In this document: positions 1 to 8,102 of the stretch, piece after piece
How positions within the stretch are numbered: position 1 is the stretch's first letter
How the letters are laid out: every line of letters begins with the position of its first letter
NCBI RefSeq assembly: GCF_001612785.1
Contig: NZ_BDBC01000003.1
Coordinates: forward strand, 62,001-126,000
DNA: 64,000 bases
Source: Nocardia beijingensis NBRC 16342
GTDB taxonomy: Bacteria; Actinomycetota; Actinomycetes; Mycobacteriales; Mycobacteriaceae
Reading direction: 5' to 3'
Notes under the pieces: model-generated
Told to the model about the DNA's origin: nothing
The model's database searches: none
The model's input: the letters and a program-made list of their open reading frames with translations, nothing else
Position numbers and translations under genes: made by a program

Positions 1-2
1 GG

Positions 3-743
3 CCGCATCTGCTCAACACGCTGTTCCAGGTGCTCGGCGCGAAGGAACTGCGTTTCATGCAGAACTTCGGTTTCTACTTCGGCGCGCCGATGGGCGTGTT
101 GCTGGTGGCGGTCCTGCACCTGACCGGGTGGCCCAGTCTGGCCGTGCTGCCGATCGGCGGCGTCATCATCGGCTGGGTGGTCAACTGGATCGGCATCAAT
201 ATGATCTTCGCGCCCGCATATCCGAAGTGGTGGGTCCCGTGGCGGCAGGGCCTGCTGATCAAACGCAAGTCCGAAATCACCGACGGATACGCGGAATTGG
301 TTTCCAGCCAGGTGATCACCGTGGCGAATATCGGCGACGAGTTGCTCAACGGCCCGCGTTCGGACCGCACCATGCAGATGCTGGAGGACACGCTGCGCCC
401 GGCCGCCGACCGCGCGCTCGGGCCTGCGCGCCCCGCGGTCAAGTTCATGCTCGGCAGCCGCGAATACGACTCGCTGCAGTCGACCTTCACCAGCGAGGCC
501 ATGGCCATCGCGCCGATCGCGTTCGCCGACCCGGAATTCAACGTCCGCCAGGGCAGGCAGATCAACGAGTACATCGCGCGGCAGATGGCGATGCTGTCGC
601 CGCCGGACTTCGTCGACATGTTGCGCGCGGCCATCAAGCAGGATGAATGGCTCCTTTTCGTCCATGGCGGCGTGTTGGGGCTGTTCGCCGGATACGCTCA
701 TATCCTGATCTTCGGAACGGGAGTGGCGACATCATGGCTGTAG
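3..743 (+). CDS. DUF445 family membrane protein (5' end outside window)
   Basis: The frame is open to the left edge, so the true start probably lies upstream; the first in-window start codon is GTG at 30. The protein opens with a hydrophobic segment (about residues 18-60 counted from that GTG, containing GFYFGAPMGVLLVAVLHLTG and a second helix ending GWVVNWIGINMIF), then a long soluble part and a last hydrophobic helix before the C-terminus (VHGGVLGLFAGYAHILIFGTG). The GWVVNWIGINMIFAP segment is typical of DUF445 proteins, an uncharacterised integral membrane family. The function is unknown. Its last 10 bases overlap the start of the next gene, so the two are probably translated together. Confidence 0.7.
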   Translation, partial: PHLLNTLFQVLGAKELRFMQNFGFYFGAPMGVLLVAVLHLTGWPSLAVLPIGGVIIGWVVNWIGINMIFAPAYPKWWVPWRQGLLIKRKSEITDGYAELVSSQVITVANIGDELLNGPRSDRTMQMLEDTLRPAADRALGPARPAVKFMLGSREYDSLQSTFTSEAMAIAPIAFADPEFNVRQGRQINEYIARQMAMLSPPDFVDMLRAAIKQDEWLLFVHGGVLGLFAGYAHILIFGTGVATSWL

Positions 744-1627
744 CGGGTCCGGACGACGGCGATATCGAGGCCGTCGAGCACCTCGGCGCGGCGACGGCGA
801 ATGCCGAGCCATCGCAGGAGATCGCCCGGCGGCCGGCTTCGGATATCGCCCACACCGACGAATCACCCAGACGGGTAACGGTTCCCCTGGCTACCGTGCG
901 TGCCGCCACGGGTGTCGCACGGGTCGCGTGGACGGCGGTCACGGGAGTGACGTCCTGGGGCGTCGGCACCGCGGTCGGCGTCACCTCGACCGTCGTGCGG
1001 CGCAGCATCGAGGGTGCCCCGCCGCGAGAAGTGCTGGCCGAAGCCGAGTCCGAGGTCCGCGACGCGATGCGCAAGGCGCTCGGGATGCCCGCGGCCACGG
1101 AACCGCACGCGCAGGAGGCGGTTCCGACGCTGCGTGAGCAGGGCGCGGCGCTGCTGCGGTTGTCGGCCAGCCCGCACGGCGAGGAGGACGATCACCCGGC
1201 CTTCGCGGGCATGCTCGCCGAATTGACCCCGGACGAGGCGCGCATCCTGCGCTTCCTGCATCTGGACGGACCGCAGCCCTCGATCGACATCCGCACCGGC
1301 CGCCCCCGCGCGCTCGGCTCCGAACGCCTCGGCTCGATGCTCACGCTGATCGGCGAGCACGCGGGCCTGCGTTTTCCGAACCGGATCCAGCAGTACCTGA
1401 CCAACCTGCGCAGGCTCGGCCTGATCGAGCACGCCCGCGAGCCGGTCGGCAACCCGAACCGGTATCAGCTGCTGGAGGCGCAGTCACCGGTGCGGGAGAT
1501 CCTGAAGCGCTCCGGCTTCGGCACCAAGGTGATCTACCGCAGCGTGGTGCTCACCGACTTCGGCGCGGATTTCGTGCGCACCTGCCTGCCGGTGGTCGTG
1601 CAGGACGGACGCGCGTCGGGCCACTAG
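734..1627 (+). CDS. Abi-alpha (DUF4393) family protein
   Basis: I chose the ATG at 734 rather than the far upstream start at 647, because it lies at the end of the DUF445 frame with a GGGAG-like ribosome site before it and gives a 297-residue product. The N-terminal ~50 residues are polar. Residues ~55-90 are alanine/valine/threonine rich (RAATGVARVAWTAVTGVTSW), resembling an amphipathic or membrane-associated stretch. The C-terminal half (LTPDEARILRFLHLDGPQP onward) matches the Abi-alpha/DUF4393 fold, a family named after a protein linked to phage abortive infection; that link is not proven for actinobacterial members. Overlap with the DUF445 gene suggests an operon. It ends tail-to-tail with the TetR gene, with a 4-bp overlap. 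Confidence 0.65.
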   Translation: MAVAGPDDGDIEAVEHLGAATANAEPSQEIARRPASDIAHTDESPRRVTVPLATVRAATGVARVAWTAVTGVTSWGVGTAVGVTSTVVRRSIEGAPPREVLAEAESEVRDAMRKALGMPAATEPHAQEAVPTLREQGAALLRLSASPHGEEDDHPAFAGMLAELTPDEARILRFLHLDGPQPSIDIRTGRPRALGSERLGSMLTLIGEHAGLRFPNRIQQYLTNLRRLGLIEHAREPVGNPNRYQLLEAQSPVREILKRSGFGTKVIYRSVVLTDFGADFVRTCLPVVVQDGRASGH

Positions 1628-2217
1628 GTCCGCCACCCGCGCAGCGCCATCTCGGCGACGCGCTGGAGTTCGTCGCGACTCGCCCCGTCCCGTGCCGCCT
1701 GGGACATGCCCTGCATCACCGTGCCGACGTAGCGGGCCAGTGTGCGCGCGTCGAGGTGGCCGGGTAGCAGGCCCGCGTCGATGTCGGCCTGGATGCGCGC
1801 GGCGAACGTGTCGATGTTCCGATTGCGCATCTCGCGCAGGAGATCGGCGATCTCGGGGCTGGTGGTGTTGACGCCCGCGCTGATCACCAGGCAGCCGTGC
1901 GGGCACTCCGGCCTGGTGTATTCCGTCGCTGCCTCGCGCAGGATCCGCCGCACCGCCGCCTCCGCGGTCTTCTCCTCGGCCAGCGCCCGTGCGGCGAAGC
2001 CGCCGTAGCGGGCGCCGAAATTCGCGACGACCTCGGCGAACAACGTCTTCTTGTCGCCGAACGCCGCGTACAGGCTCGGCGCGCCGATGCCCATGGCCGC
2101 GGTCAGGTCGCCGATCGAGGTGGCCTCGTACCCGCGGGCCCAGAACAGCCGCATGGCCTTGTCCAGCGCCGCGTCCCGATCGAAAGATCGCGGTCGTCCC
2201 CGGGTGGTCGTGCTCAT
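1624..2217 (-). CDS. TetR family transcriptional repressor
   Basis: The 197-residue protein has a TetR helix-turn-helix at residues ~10-55 (RGRPRSFDRDAALDKAM, then TSIGDLTAAMGIGAPSLYAA) and a TetR_C ligand domain. A CPHGCL motif at ~105 is typical of the AcrR/YxaF-like branch. It is divergent from the SDR gene at 2294, and the 76 bp between them carry two copies of a dyad, so it most likely represses itself and that reductase. The inducing ligand cannot be read from the sequence. Confidence 0.85.
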   Translation of the reverse strand: MSTTTRGRPRSFDRDAALDKAMRLFWARGYEATSIGDLTAAMGIGAPSLYAAFGDKKTLFAEVVANFGARYGGFAARALAEEKTAEAAVRRILREAATEYTRPECPHGCLVISAGVNTTSPEIADLLREMRNRNIDTFAARIQADIDAGLLPGHLDARTLARYVGTVMQGMSQAARDGASRDELQRVAEMALRGWRT

Positions 2218-2229
2218 GGCTCAATTTTA

Positions 2230-2277
2230 TAGCGCTCACTAGATAATGTGCTACCTTTATTTCTGTAGCGGTCGCTA
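2230..2277. promoter_or_regulatory. Two-copy TetR operator between TetR and SDR genes
   Basis: Two direct copies of an imperfect 12-bp dyad are present: TAGCGCTCACTA at 2230-2241 and TAGCGGTCGCTA at 2266-2277. Each has TAGCG/CGCTA-type arms and they lie 36 bp apart. The first is followed by AGATAAT, a plausible -10 element for the SDR gene. Position between divergent genes and duplication fit a TetR operator; the binding protein is inferred from adjacency. Confidence 0.65.
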
Positions 2278-2293
2278 GAGAAAGGAAGGCGTC

Positions 2294-3046
2294 ATGGGCG
2301 CACTGACGGGCAAGACGGCACTGGTCACCGGAGGCAGCCGGGGCATCGGACGGGCGATCGCCGAACGGCTGGCCCGCGACGGCGCGCGCGTGGCGGTGCA
2401 CTACCACCGCGACGAGCAGGCAGCGAAGGAGACGGTCGCCGCGATCGAGGCCGCGGGCGGCGCGGCGTTCGCGATCCGCGCCGAACTGGGCGTGCCCGGC
2501 GACGCGGCGGCGCTGTGGGCGGCGTTCGACGCGCACGCCGACGGACTGGACATCCTGGTGAACAACGCGGGCACCGACGGCATCAGGGAACCGATCGCCG
2601 GGACCGACGAGGCGGCGTTCGACCGGGTCTTCGCGATCAACGCCAAGGCCCCGTTCTTCATCACGCGCCTGGGCCTGGACCGGTTGCGCACGGGCGGACG
2701 GATCATCAACATCTCCACCGGCCTGACCCACGGCGCGCACATGCCGCAACTGATCGCCTACACCATGACCAAGGCCGCGATCGACAGTTTCACCAGCGTG
2801 CTCGCCAAGGAGGTCGGCGCGCGCGGCATCACGGTGAACGCGGTGGCGCCCGGCATCATCGACACCGACATGAACGCGAATTGGCTGCGCGACGCCGAAG
2901 CGCAGGCGTCGGTGGCGGCGATGTCCCCGCTCCGGCGCGTCGGACAGACCGCCGACGTCGCCGATGTCGTCGGGTTCCTCGCCTCCGACGACGCCCGATG
3001 GGTGACCGGGCAATGGATCGATGCCACCGGCGGAGCGCTGCTGTAA
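2294..3046 (+). CDS. SDR family NAD(P)-dependent oxidoreductase
   Basis: This is a 250-residue classical short-chain dehydrogenase/reductase. The Rossmann glycine motif TGGSRGIGRAIA is at ~12-23 and NNAG at ~91-94. The active-site Ser is in ISTG (~143) and Tyr/Lys in YTMTK (~156-160). The C-terminus carries the usual DATGGALL tail. The arginine after the glycine motif (GSRGIG) and downstream HYHRD are compatible with NADP(H) preference, which is an inference. The ATG at 2294 follows AAAGGAAGG, a strong ribosome site. The gene is divergent from, and presumably controlled by, the TetR gene at 1624. The substrate is unknown. Confidence 0.88.
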   Translation: MGALTGKTALVTGGSRGIGRAIAERLARDGARVAVHYHRDEQAAKETVAAIEAAGGAAFAIRAELGVPGDAAALWAAFDAHADGLDILVNNAGTDGIREPIAGTDEAAFDRVFAINAKAPFFITRLGLDRLRTGGRIINISTGLTHGAHMPQLIAYTMTKAAIDSFTSVLAKEVGARGITVNAVAPGIIDTDMNANWLRDAEAQASVAAMSPLRRVGQTADVADVVGFLASDDARWVTGQWIDATGGALL

Positions 3047-3047
3047 G

Positions 3048-3386
3048 GCGTACCTCCGCCTTCGCTCCGGCCATGCGCGAGCTGAGGACGGACTACGTCC
3101 GACTGCGCTTGTTATGCGTACCTCCGCCTTCGCTGCGGCCATGCGCGAGCTGAGGACGGACTACGTCCGGCAGCGCTTGTTATGCGTACCTCCGCATTCG
3201 CTCCGGCCATGCGCAGGCTGAGGACGGACTACGTCCGGCAGCGCTTGTTATGCGTACCTCCGCATTCGCTGCGGCCATGCGCGAGCTGAGGACGGACTTC
3301 GTCCGACTGCGCCTATTAGGCGTACCTCCGCCTTCGCTCCGGCCATGCGCGGGCTAAGGACGGACTCCGTCCGACTGCGCCATTAG
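3048..3386. repeat. Five tandem copies of a 68-bp repeat
   Basis: Copies begin at 3048, 3116, 3184, 3252 and 3320, each with a period of 68 bp and each opening GCGTACCTCCGC. Every unit contains a 13-bp dyad CGGAC-NNN-GTCCG whose arms are unchanged in all five while the three central bases vary (TAC, TAC, TAC, TTC, TCC). Copies 2 and 3 share CGGCAGCGC after the dyad; copies 1, 4 and 5 have CGACTGCGC. The block starts 2 bp after the SDR stop codon and ends just before ispE, filling the entire gap. The period is not a multiple of three, so it is not coding. Confidence 0.95.
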
Positions 3387-3397
3387 GCTTGGGCATC

Positions 3398-4333
3398 GTG
3401 CTGTCAGTTGTGCCGAGTCCCGTCACCGTGCGGGCGCCGTCGAAGGTGAACCTCCATCTCGGAGTGGGCGACCTGCGTGCCGACGGCTACCACGACCTGA
3501 CCACGGTGTTCCAAGCACTGTCCCTGAGCGACGATCTGGAGATCGCGCCGTCGGGTTCGCTGGCCGTCCGGGTCACCGGCGAGGGCGCCGCGGAGGTGCC
3601 GACCGACCGGACGAATCTGGTGTGGAAAGCGGCCGTCCGGCTCGCGCATCTCGGCGGCCGCGCTCCCCTGGTGGAAATCGCCATCACGAAAGGCATTCCG
3701 GTGGCCGGGGGCATGGCGGGCGGCAGCGCCGACGCCGCCGCGGCATTGGTCGGTCTGAACGAGCTGTGGGATCTGGGTCTGTCCAGGGAGGAACTGAGCG
3801 CCGTGGCGGCCGAACTCGGCAGCGACGTGCCGTTCGCCCTGCACGGCGGCACCGCCCTCGGCACAGGACGCGGCGAGCGCTTGTTACCGGTGCTGTCGCG
3901 CAACACGTTTCACTGGGTCCTCGCCTTCGCCAAAGGTGGCTTGTCCACGCCTGCGGTGTTCGCCGAACTCGACCGGTTGCGCGAGCACGGCGAACCGCCC
4001 CGGCTCGGCGAGCCACAACAGCTGATGCAGGCGCTCGCCTCCGGCGACGCTCGGCAACTCGCACCCCTGCTCGGCAACGATCTCCAGGCGGCGGCGGTGT
4101 CGCTGAAGCCGGAACTGCGCCGCACGCTGCGCGCGGGCGTCACCGCGGGCGCGCTGGCGGGGCTGGTCTCCGGCTCCGGACCCACCTGCGCGTTCCTCTG
4201 CGAAAGCGAGGAATCGGCGATCGCGGTGGCCGCCGAACTGGCGGGCGCCGGGGTCTGCCGCAGCGTGCGGACCGCCAGCGGACCCGTGCCGGGTGCGCGC
4301 GTCCTCAGCGGCGACGCGTCAGGAAAGCACTGA
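3398..4333 (+). CDS. ispE: 4-diphosphocytidyl-2-C-methyl-D-erythritol kinase
   Basis: IspE phosphorylates the 2-hydroxyl of CDP-methylerythritol with ATP in the non-mevalonate isoprenoid pathway. The ~311-residue product has the N-terminal substrate motif APSKVNLHL, the GHMP-kinase glycine-rich loop [17 protein letters not shown] (~105), and the C-terminal motif [14 protein letters not shown] prefer the GTG at 3398 (MLSVVPSPV); a TTG at 3389 is also in frame. Neither has a clear ribosome site and the leader is made of the last 68-bp repeat. In mycobacteria ispE follows ksgA directly; here ksgA is 4 kb away on the other strand. Confidence 0.93.
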   Translation: MLSVVPSPVTVRAPSKVNLHLGVGDLRADGYHDLTTVFQALSLSDDLEIAPSGSLAVRVTGEGAAEVPTDRTNLVWKAAVRLAHLGGRAPLVEIAITKGIPVAGGMAGGSADAAAALVGLNELWDLGLSREELSAVAAELGSDVPFALHGGTALGTGRGERLLPVLSRNTFHWVLAFAKGGLSTPAVFAELDRLREHGEPPRLGEPQQLMQALASGDARQLAPLLGNDLQAAAVSLKPELRRTLRAGVTAGALAGLVSGSGPTCAFLCESEESAIAVAAELAGAGVCRSVRTASGPVPGARVLSGDASGKH

Positions 4334-4735
4334 CCGTCGAAGGCCGCGGGCAGATGCGGCTTCCGGCGCGGGAAGTCGCCGAGGGCAACCCGGGCGCGGC
4401 CCGGCCGAAGCGCGCTGCACCACGGTGCCGGCAACTACACCGCAGTCGCGAGGGCGTTCATACAGCTACGGCGTGGCCCGACGCATCGGGTTCCGCGCAT
4501 GTCGGCCGCGCCGCGACGAGCCGCGCAGGCGCGGCCGAAACAGCTCGAGCGCCGATGGGGTGTACACCGCACGGTGATCCGATGACACTGCGGCGAGCAC
4601 GAATATTCGTGGCGATACGCGGCGGAATGCTCGGCATCACGGAAGGGCTCGACCGGCATACAACGCAAGCCGAGCCGATCCAGCGGGAACCCTCGGCATC
4701 ACCGAGTGCCCCTCGCGACCGATGCGCAGCCTTGC
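4334..4735. other. Intergenic region with a 14-bp palindrome
   Basis: No convincing gene is seen in these 402 bp; the small frames lack a ribosome site and resemble nothing I know. The only structure I see is the perfect palindrome CACGAATATTCGTG at 4598-4611, which could bind a dimeric regulator. It lies between two converging genes (ispE and the LLM gene), an unusual place for an operator. Confidence 0.45.
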
Positions 4736-5584
4736 TCAGGGCAGCAGGTCGGCCAGCCGATCGATTTGATCGGCGTCGCGCCCGTAGCAATAGAACATCA
4801 CCTCGTCCGCGCCGAGATCACCGAATTCGGCCAGCGCGGCGCGGATCTGCGCGGGTGTGGTGAGCATGCCGGCGAGGATGCCCTCGGTGTAGCCGCTGAA
4901 CTCGTAGTAAGCGCCCATCGATGCGCGGGCGTCCTCGATCACGTCGTCGGGACCGATGGCCACGTTGACCTGGGCGACGATCCTGGGCTCGCCCGGCCTG
5001 CCGTGGTCGGTCCAAGAACGGCGGACGGTGTCGAAGAGCTTGCCCGCCCACGAGGGCGGGGCTGCGGCGAGAAACCCACCGCCCCAGCGGCCGACGCGCT
5101 CGAGCGCGGCGGGCTGGAAACCGCCGAACAGGATCTCCGGACCTTCGGGGCGCAGCGGCGCAGGGCCGATCGGCCCGCACTCGTCGCCGTACGGCTCACC
5201 GGCCCACAGGCCGCGCATGAGTCCGAGTTGCTCGTCGAGGCGACGGCCCCTGGTGCGCAGGTCGGTGCCGGAGGCTCGGTGGTCGTCCGCGCGACCGCCG
5301 ACGCCGAGACCGAGCACGAACCGCCCGCCGGACATCCGGTCCAGCGTGGCGGCCTGCTTGGCGAGCAGCACCGGGTCGCGCAGCGGCGCGAGCAGCACTT
5401 CGGTCTGAACTCGGACGCGGCTGGTCGTACCCGCGATCGCGGCCAGCGCGATCAGCGGTTCGGGATTGTCGTAGACCAGCCGATCGAGCAGCCCGAGCGT
5501 GCGGAACGGGCCCGCGTCGGCGCGCCGGGCCCAGTCGAGCAGCGCGGCGGGATCGGAAATGGGCAGGCCGAGGCCGACATGCAT
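4736..5584 (-). CDS. LLM class flavin-dependent oxidoreductase
   Basis: The ~282-residue protein belongs to the luciferase-like monooxygenase superfamily, whose actinobacterial members often use F420 or FMN. It starts MHVGLGLPI, has a conserved LDRMSGGRFVLGLGVGGR segment at ~80-97 that builds the flavin pocket, and RRLDEQLGLMRGLW shortly after. The ATG at 5584 is preceded by GGAGGATTCCC; the much longer upstream frame has no support. It is transcribed away from the ABC-F gene across a region with two strong dyads. The substrate is unknown, and F420 versus FMN cannot be decided from the sequence. Confidence 0.85.
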   Translation of the reverse strand: MHVGLGLPISDPAALLDWARRADAGPFRTLGLLDRLVYDNPEPLIALAAIAGTTSRVRVQTEVLLAPLRDPVLLAKQAATLDRMSGGRFVLGLGVGGRADDHRASGTDLRTRGRRLDEQLGLMRGLWAGEPYGDECGPIGPAPLRPEGPEILFGGFQPAALERVGRWGGGFLAAAPPSWAGKLFDTVRRSWTDHGRPGEPRIVAQVNVAIGPDDVIEDARASMGAYYEFSGYTEGILAGMLTTPAQIRAALAEFGDLGADEVMFYCYGRDADQIDRLADLLP

Positions 5585-5700
5585 GGGAATCCTCCAGAGA
5601 ACATGCGGAATGGGATGGAGCCGCCCGCCGACGCCTCTGCTAGAGGCGGGCGTCCCACTCTGCGGCCGTACTTCTGGGGAGCGCCGATTCGGTTTCATCG

Positions 5701-5747
5701 AACGAACAGCGTTCGTTCCTCGCCAATCTAAACGAACACCGTTCGTC
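5701..5747. promoter_or_regulatory. Tandem dyad operator upstream of the LLM gene
   Basis: AACGAACAGCGTTCGTT at 5701-5717 is a perfect 7+3+7 dyad, and AACGAACACCGTTCGTC at 5731-5747 is the same with one mismatch. They lie 30 bp apart. The minus strand between them reads TAGATT, a possible -10 for the LLM gene. The form is typical of TetR-family operators, yet neither adjacent gene is a regulator, so the cognate protein would act in trans. Confidence 0.7.
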
Positions 5748-5870
5748 AGCGCAAGCTCGCCGTCGTTCGCCGGGCCGACGAGCGCTCCGCCCACCTCGGT
5801 ACGCTGGCCCGGGGCCCACGGCCGCGACAGGCAGGTCTCCTCGGACGCCCCGCAAGACACGGAAGGATCC

Positions 5871-7673
5871 ATGTCCAACCTGATCAATCTCGAACAGGTC
5901 CACAAGAGCTTCGGGATCAAGCCGCTGCTGGACAACGTCTCGCTCGGCGTGCACGCGGGCGAACGAATCGGAGTCGTCGGCCTCAACGGCGGCGGCAAGA
6001 CCACCCTGCTCGAGGTGCTCACCGGCATCGAGGAACCCGACAGCGGCCGGGTCAGCAGGCTCGGCGGCCTGCGCATGGCGGTGGTAACCCAGCGCGGCAC
6101 GCTGCCCGCGGGCGCGACGGTCGGTTCGGTGGTGCTGGCCGGGCTGGCCGACGACGCGATGACAGACGAGGTCGCCGAACACGAATGGGCCGCCGACCCG
6201 CGCATCCGCTCGGTGATGGACGGCATCGGCATCGCGGGCCTCGGCATGGACACCTCGGTGGACAACCTCTCCGGCGGTGAGCGCCGCCGGGTCGCGCTCG
6301 CCGCCGCGCTGGTGCGCGAACTCGACCTGCTCGTGCTCGACGAGCCGACCAACCACCTGGACGTCGAGGGCGTGCAGTGGCTGGCCGCGCACCTGCTCGG
6401 CCGCCGCAGCGCGCTGGTCGTGGTGACCCACGACCGCTGGTTCCTCGACACCGTCGCCACCAGCACCTGGGAAGTGGTCGGCGGCAAAGTGGAAAGCTAC
6501 GAGGGCGGCTACGGCGACTGGATCTTCGCCCGCGCCGAGCGCGCCCGCCAGGCGGACGCGTCCGAGGCCAGGCGGCGCAATCTGGCTCGCAAGGAGCTGG
6601 CCTGGCTGCGGCGCGGTCCGCAGGCGCGCACCTCCAAGCCGCGCTACCGGGTCGAGGCCGCCGAAGCCCTGATCGCCGACGTGCCGCCGCCGCGCGACAG
6701 CGTCTCGCTGGCGGCCTTCGCGCGCAAACGCCTCGGGCGCGTTGTCGTCGAACTCGAGGACGTCACGCTCACCACGCCGGACGGCAGGGAACTGGTCCGC
6801 GACCTGACCTGGCGGCTGGCGCCGGGCGAGCGCGTCGGCCTGGTCGGCGTCAACGGCTCGGGCAAGACGACGTTGTTGCGCACCCTGGCGGGAGACACCG
6901 GCGCGACCTTGGCCGCGGGCAAGCGCATCCAAGGCCAGACCGTCCAGATCGGCTGGCTGCGCCAGGAACTCGACGACCTGCCGACCGACCTGCGCGTGCT
7001 GGAAGCGGTGCAGCAGATCGCGCAGCGAATCATGCTGGGCGACAAGGAGATCTCCGCCGGACAGCTGGCCGAGCGGCTCGGTTTCAGCCCGGCGCGCCAG
7101 CGCACGCCGGTCGGCGACCTGTCCGGCGGCGAGCGGCGGCGCCTGCAGCTGACCCGCATCCTCATGTCGGAACCGAACGTGCTGCTGCTCGACGAGCCGA
7201 CCAACGACCTGGACATCGACACCCTGCAACAACTGGAGGACCTGCTCGACAACTGGGCGGGCACGCTGGTCGTGATCAGTCACGACCGGTACCTCATCGA
7301 GCGGATCTGCGACTCGACCTGGGCGCTGTTCGGCGACGGCAAGCTCACCAACCTTCCCGGCGGCATCGAGGAGTATCTGACCAAGCGCGCGGCTCTGGCC
7401 GCGAGCCAGACCCGCGGCGCCGCACCGGAGGCCAAGCCCGCCGACGCCCCGGCCACCGATTCCGCGGCCTACCGCGCGGCCCGCAAGGAGCTGACCCGGC
7501 TGGAACGCGCCATCGACAAGCTGTCCGAGCGCGAGCAGCGCTTGCACGTCGCACTGGCCGACGCCGCTACCGACCCGGACAAGCTGGTCACCCTCGGCGC
7601 GGAACTCAAACAGGTGCTCGCGGAGAAGGAGACGGCCGAAGAGCGCTGGCTGGAACTGGCCGACGGCGCGTGA
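5871..7673 (+). CDS. ABC-F family ATP-binding protein
   Basis: The 600-residue protein carries two ABC domains and no membrane segments, the ABC-F layout; such proteins act on the ribosome in translation control or antibiotic protection. Walker A motifs are GLNGGGKTTLL (~40) and GVNGSGKTTLL (~325). Signatures are LSGGERRRVALA and LSGGERRRLQLT. Walker B motifs LVLDEPTNHLD and LLLDEPTNDLD keep the catalytic Glu. A basic linker lies between the domains and a coiled-coil tail at ~525-595 (RKELTRLERAIDKLSEREQR). The ATG at 5871 follows GGAAGG; the longer upstream frame runs through the operator region and is rejected. The specific role is unknown. Confidence 0.9.
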   Translation: MSNLINLEQVHKSFGIKPLLDNVSLGVHAGERIGVVGLNGGGKTTLLEVLTGIEEPDSGRVSRLGGLRMAVVTQRGTLPAGATVGSVVLAGLADDAMTDEVAEHEWAADPRIRSVMDGIGIAGLGMDTSVDNLSGGERRRVALAAALVRELDLLVLDEPTNHLDVEGVQWLAAHLLGRRSALVVVTHDRWFLDTVATSTWEVVGGKVESYEGGYGDWIFARAERARQADASEARRRNLARKELAWLRRGPQARTSKPRYRVEAAEALIADVPPPRDSVSLAAFARKRLGRVVVELEDVTLTTPDGRELVRDLTWRLAPGERVGLVGVNGSGKTTLLRTLAGDTGATLAAGKRIQGQTVQIGWLRQELDDLPTDLRVLEAVQQIAQRIMLGDKEISAGQLAERLGFSPARQRTPVGDLSGGERRRLQLTRILMSEPNVLLLDEPTNDLDIDTLQQLEDLLDNWAGTLVVISHDRYLIERICDSTWALFGDGKLTNLPGGIEEYLTKRAALAASQTRGAAPEAKPADAPATDSAAYRAARKELTRLERAIDKLSEREQRLHVALADAATDPDKLVTLGAELKQVLAEKETAEERWLELADGA

Positions 7674-7759
7674 GTCCCGGCCGTCGCCGCGCAGGACGGG
7701 ACGAGGCTCCGAGCGGAACGCTACCGCTCCGCGGGCACCCTTGCCCACATATACGGGGA

Positions 7760-7791
7760 GGGGGTATCTTTGCGGATGTCGGGTACCCCCC
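7760..7791. promoter_or_regulatory. Candidate copper-responsive dyad before the HMA gene
   Basis: GGGGGTA at 7760-7766 and TACCCCC at 7784-7790 form an inverted repeat in an otherwise G/C-tract region ~40 bp upstream of the HMA protein. G-tract/C-tract TACCCC dyads are typical of CsoR-type copper repressor sites in actinobacteria. No csoR gene is in the window, so this is an inference from motif and gene context. Confidence 0.4.
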
Positions 7792-7826
7792 GGCCGTATG
7801 AAGAACTGGATGCGAAGGAGTCGGAC

Positions 7827-8033
7827 ATGCCCACCACCACCTACACCGTCACCGGGATGACCTGCGGGCACTGCGTCAGCTCCGTGCAGGCCGAGATCGG
7901 CAAGATCGACGGGGTCACCGGCGTCGATGTGGATCTCGCCAGCGGCGCCGTCCGCGTCGACAGCACCGCGCCGATCGCCGACGCCGATATCGTCGCCGCC
8001 GTGGACGAAGCCGGCTACGAAGTCGCCGTCTGA
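7827..8033 (+). CDS. Heavy-metal-associated domain protein, CopZ-like
   Basis: This 68-residue single HMA domain has the metal-binding motif GMTCGHCV at ~9-16 and the usual ferredoxin-like beta-alpha-beta-beta-alpha-beta length, ending in AVDEAGYEVAV. Stand-alone HMA proteins are cytosolic copper chaperones that pass Cu(I) to a P-type ATPase or repressor. The ATG at 7827 follows AAGGAG with good spacing. No copper ATPase is adjacent. It converges with ksgA across a hairpin terminator. Confidence 0.88.
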   Translation: MPTTTYTVTGMTCGHCVSSVQAEIGKIDGVTGVDVDLASGAVRVDSTAPIADADIVAAVDEAGYEVAV

Positions 8034-8047
8034 CCCGGGCCGACCCA

Positions 8048-8086
8048 GTGGCTCCGCGCACCGGCCCATGCCGGTCGCGGAGCCAC
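8048..8086. terminator. Bidirectional hairpin terminator
   Basis: GTGGCTCCGCG (8048-8058) pairs with CGCGGAGCCAC (8076-8086), with an inner ACCGG/CCGGT stem. It sits between the converging HMA and ksgA genes and lacks a clear T tract. Confidence 0.7.
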
Positions 8087-8102
8087 CGCCGTGCGCACGG
8101 TG

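Noticed and set aside
647..733. Longer start for the Abi-alpha gene at 647
   Set aside because: It lies fully inside the DUF445 coding sequence in another frame, and the added residues are Arg-rich as in shadow frames; ATG 734 has a better context.
3021..3400. Small proteins translated across the 68-bp repeats
   Set aside because: The repeat period is not a multiple of three, so each copy is read in a different frame; no ribosome site.
4458..4790. Arg/Ala-rich open frame in the ispE-LLM gap
   Set aside because: No family pattern, overlaps the LLM gene end, and composition is that of a GC-rich shadow frame.
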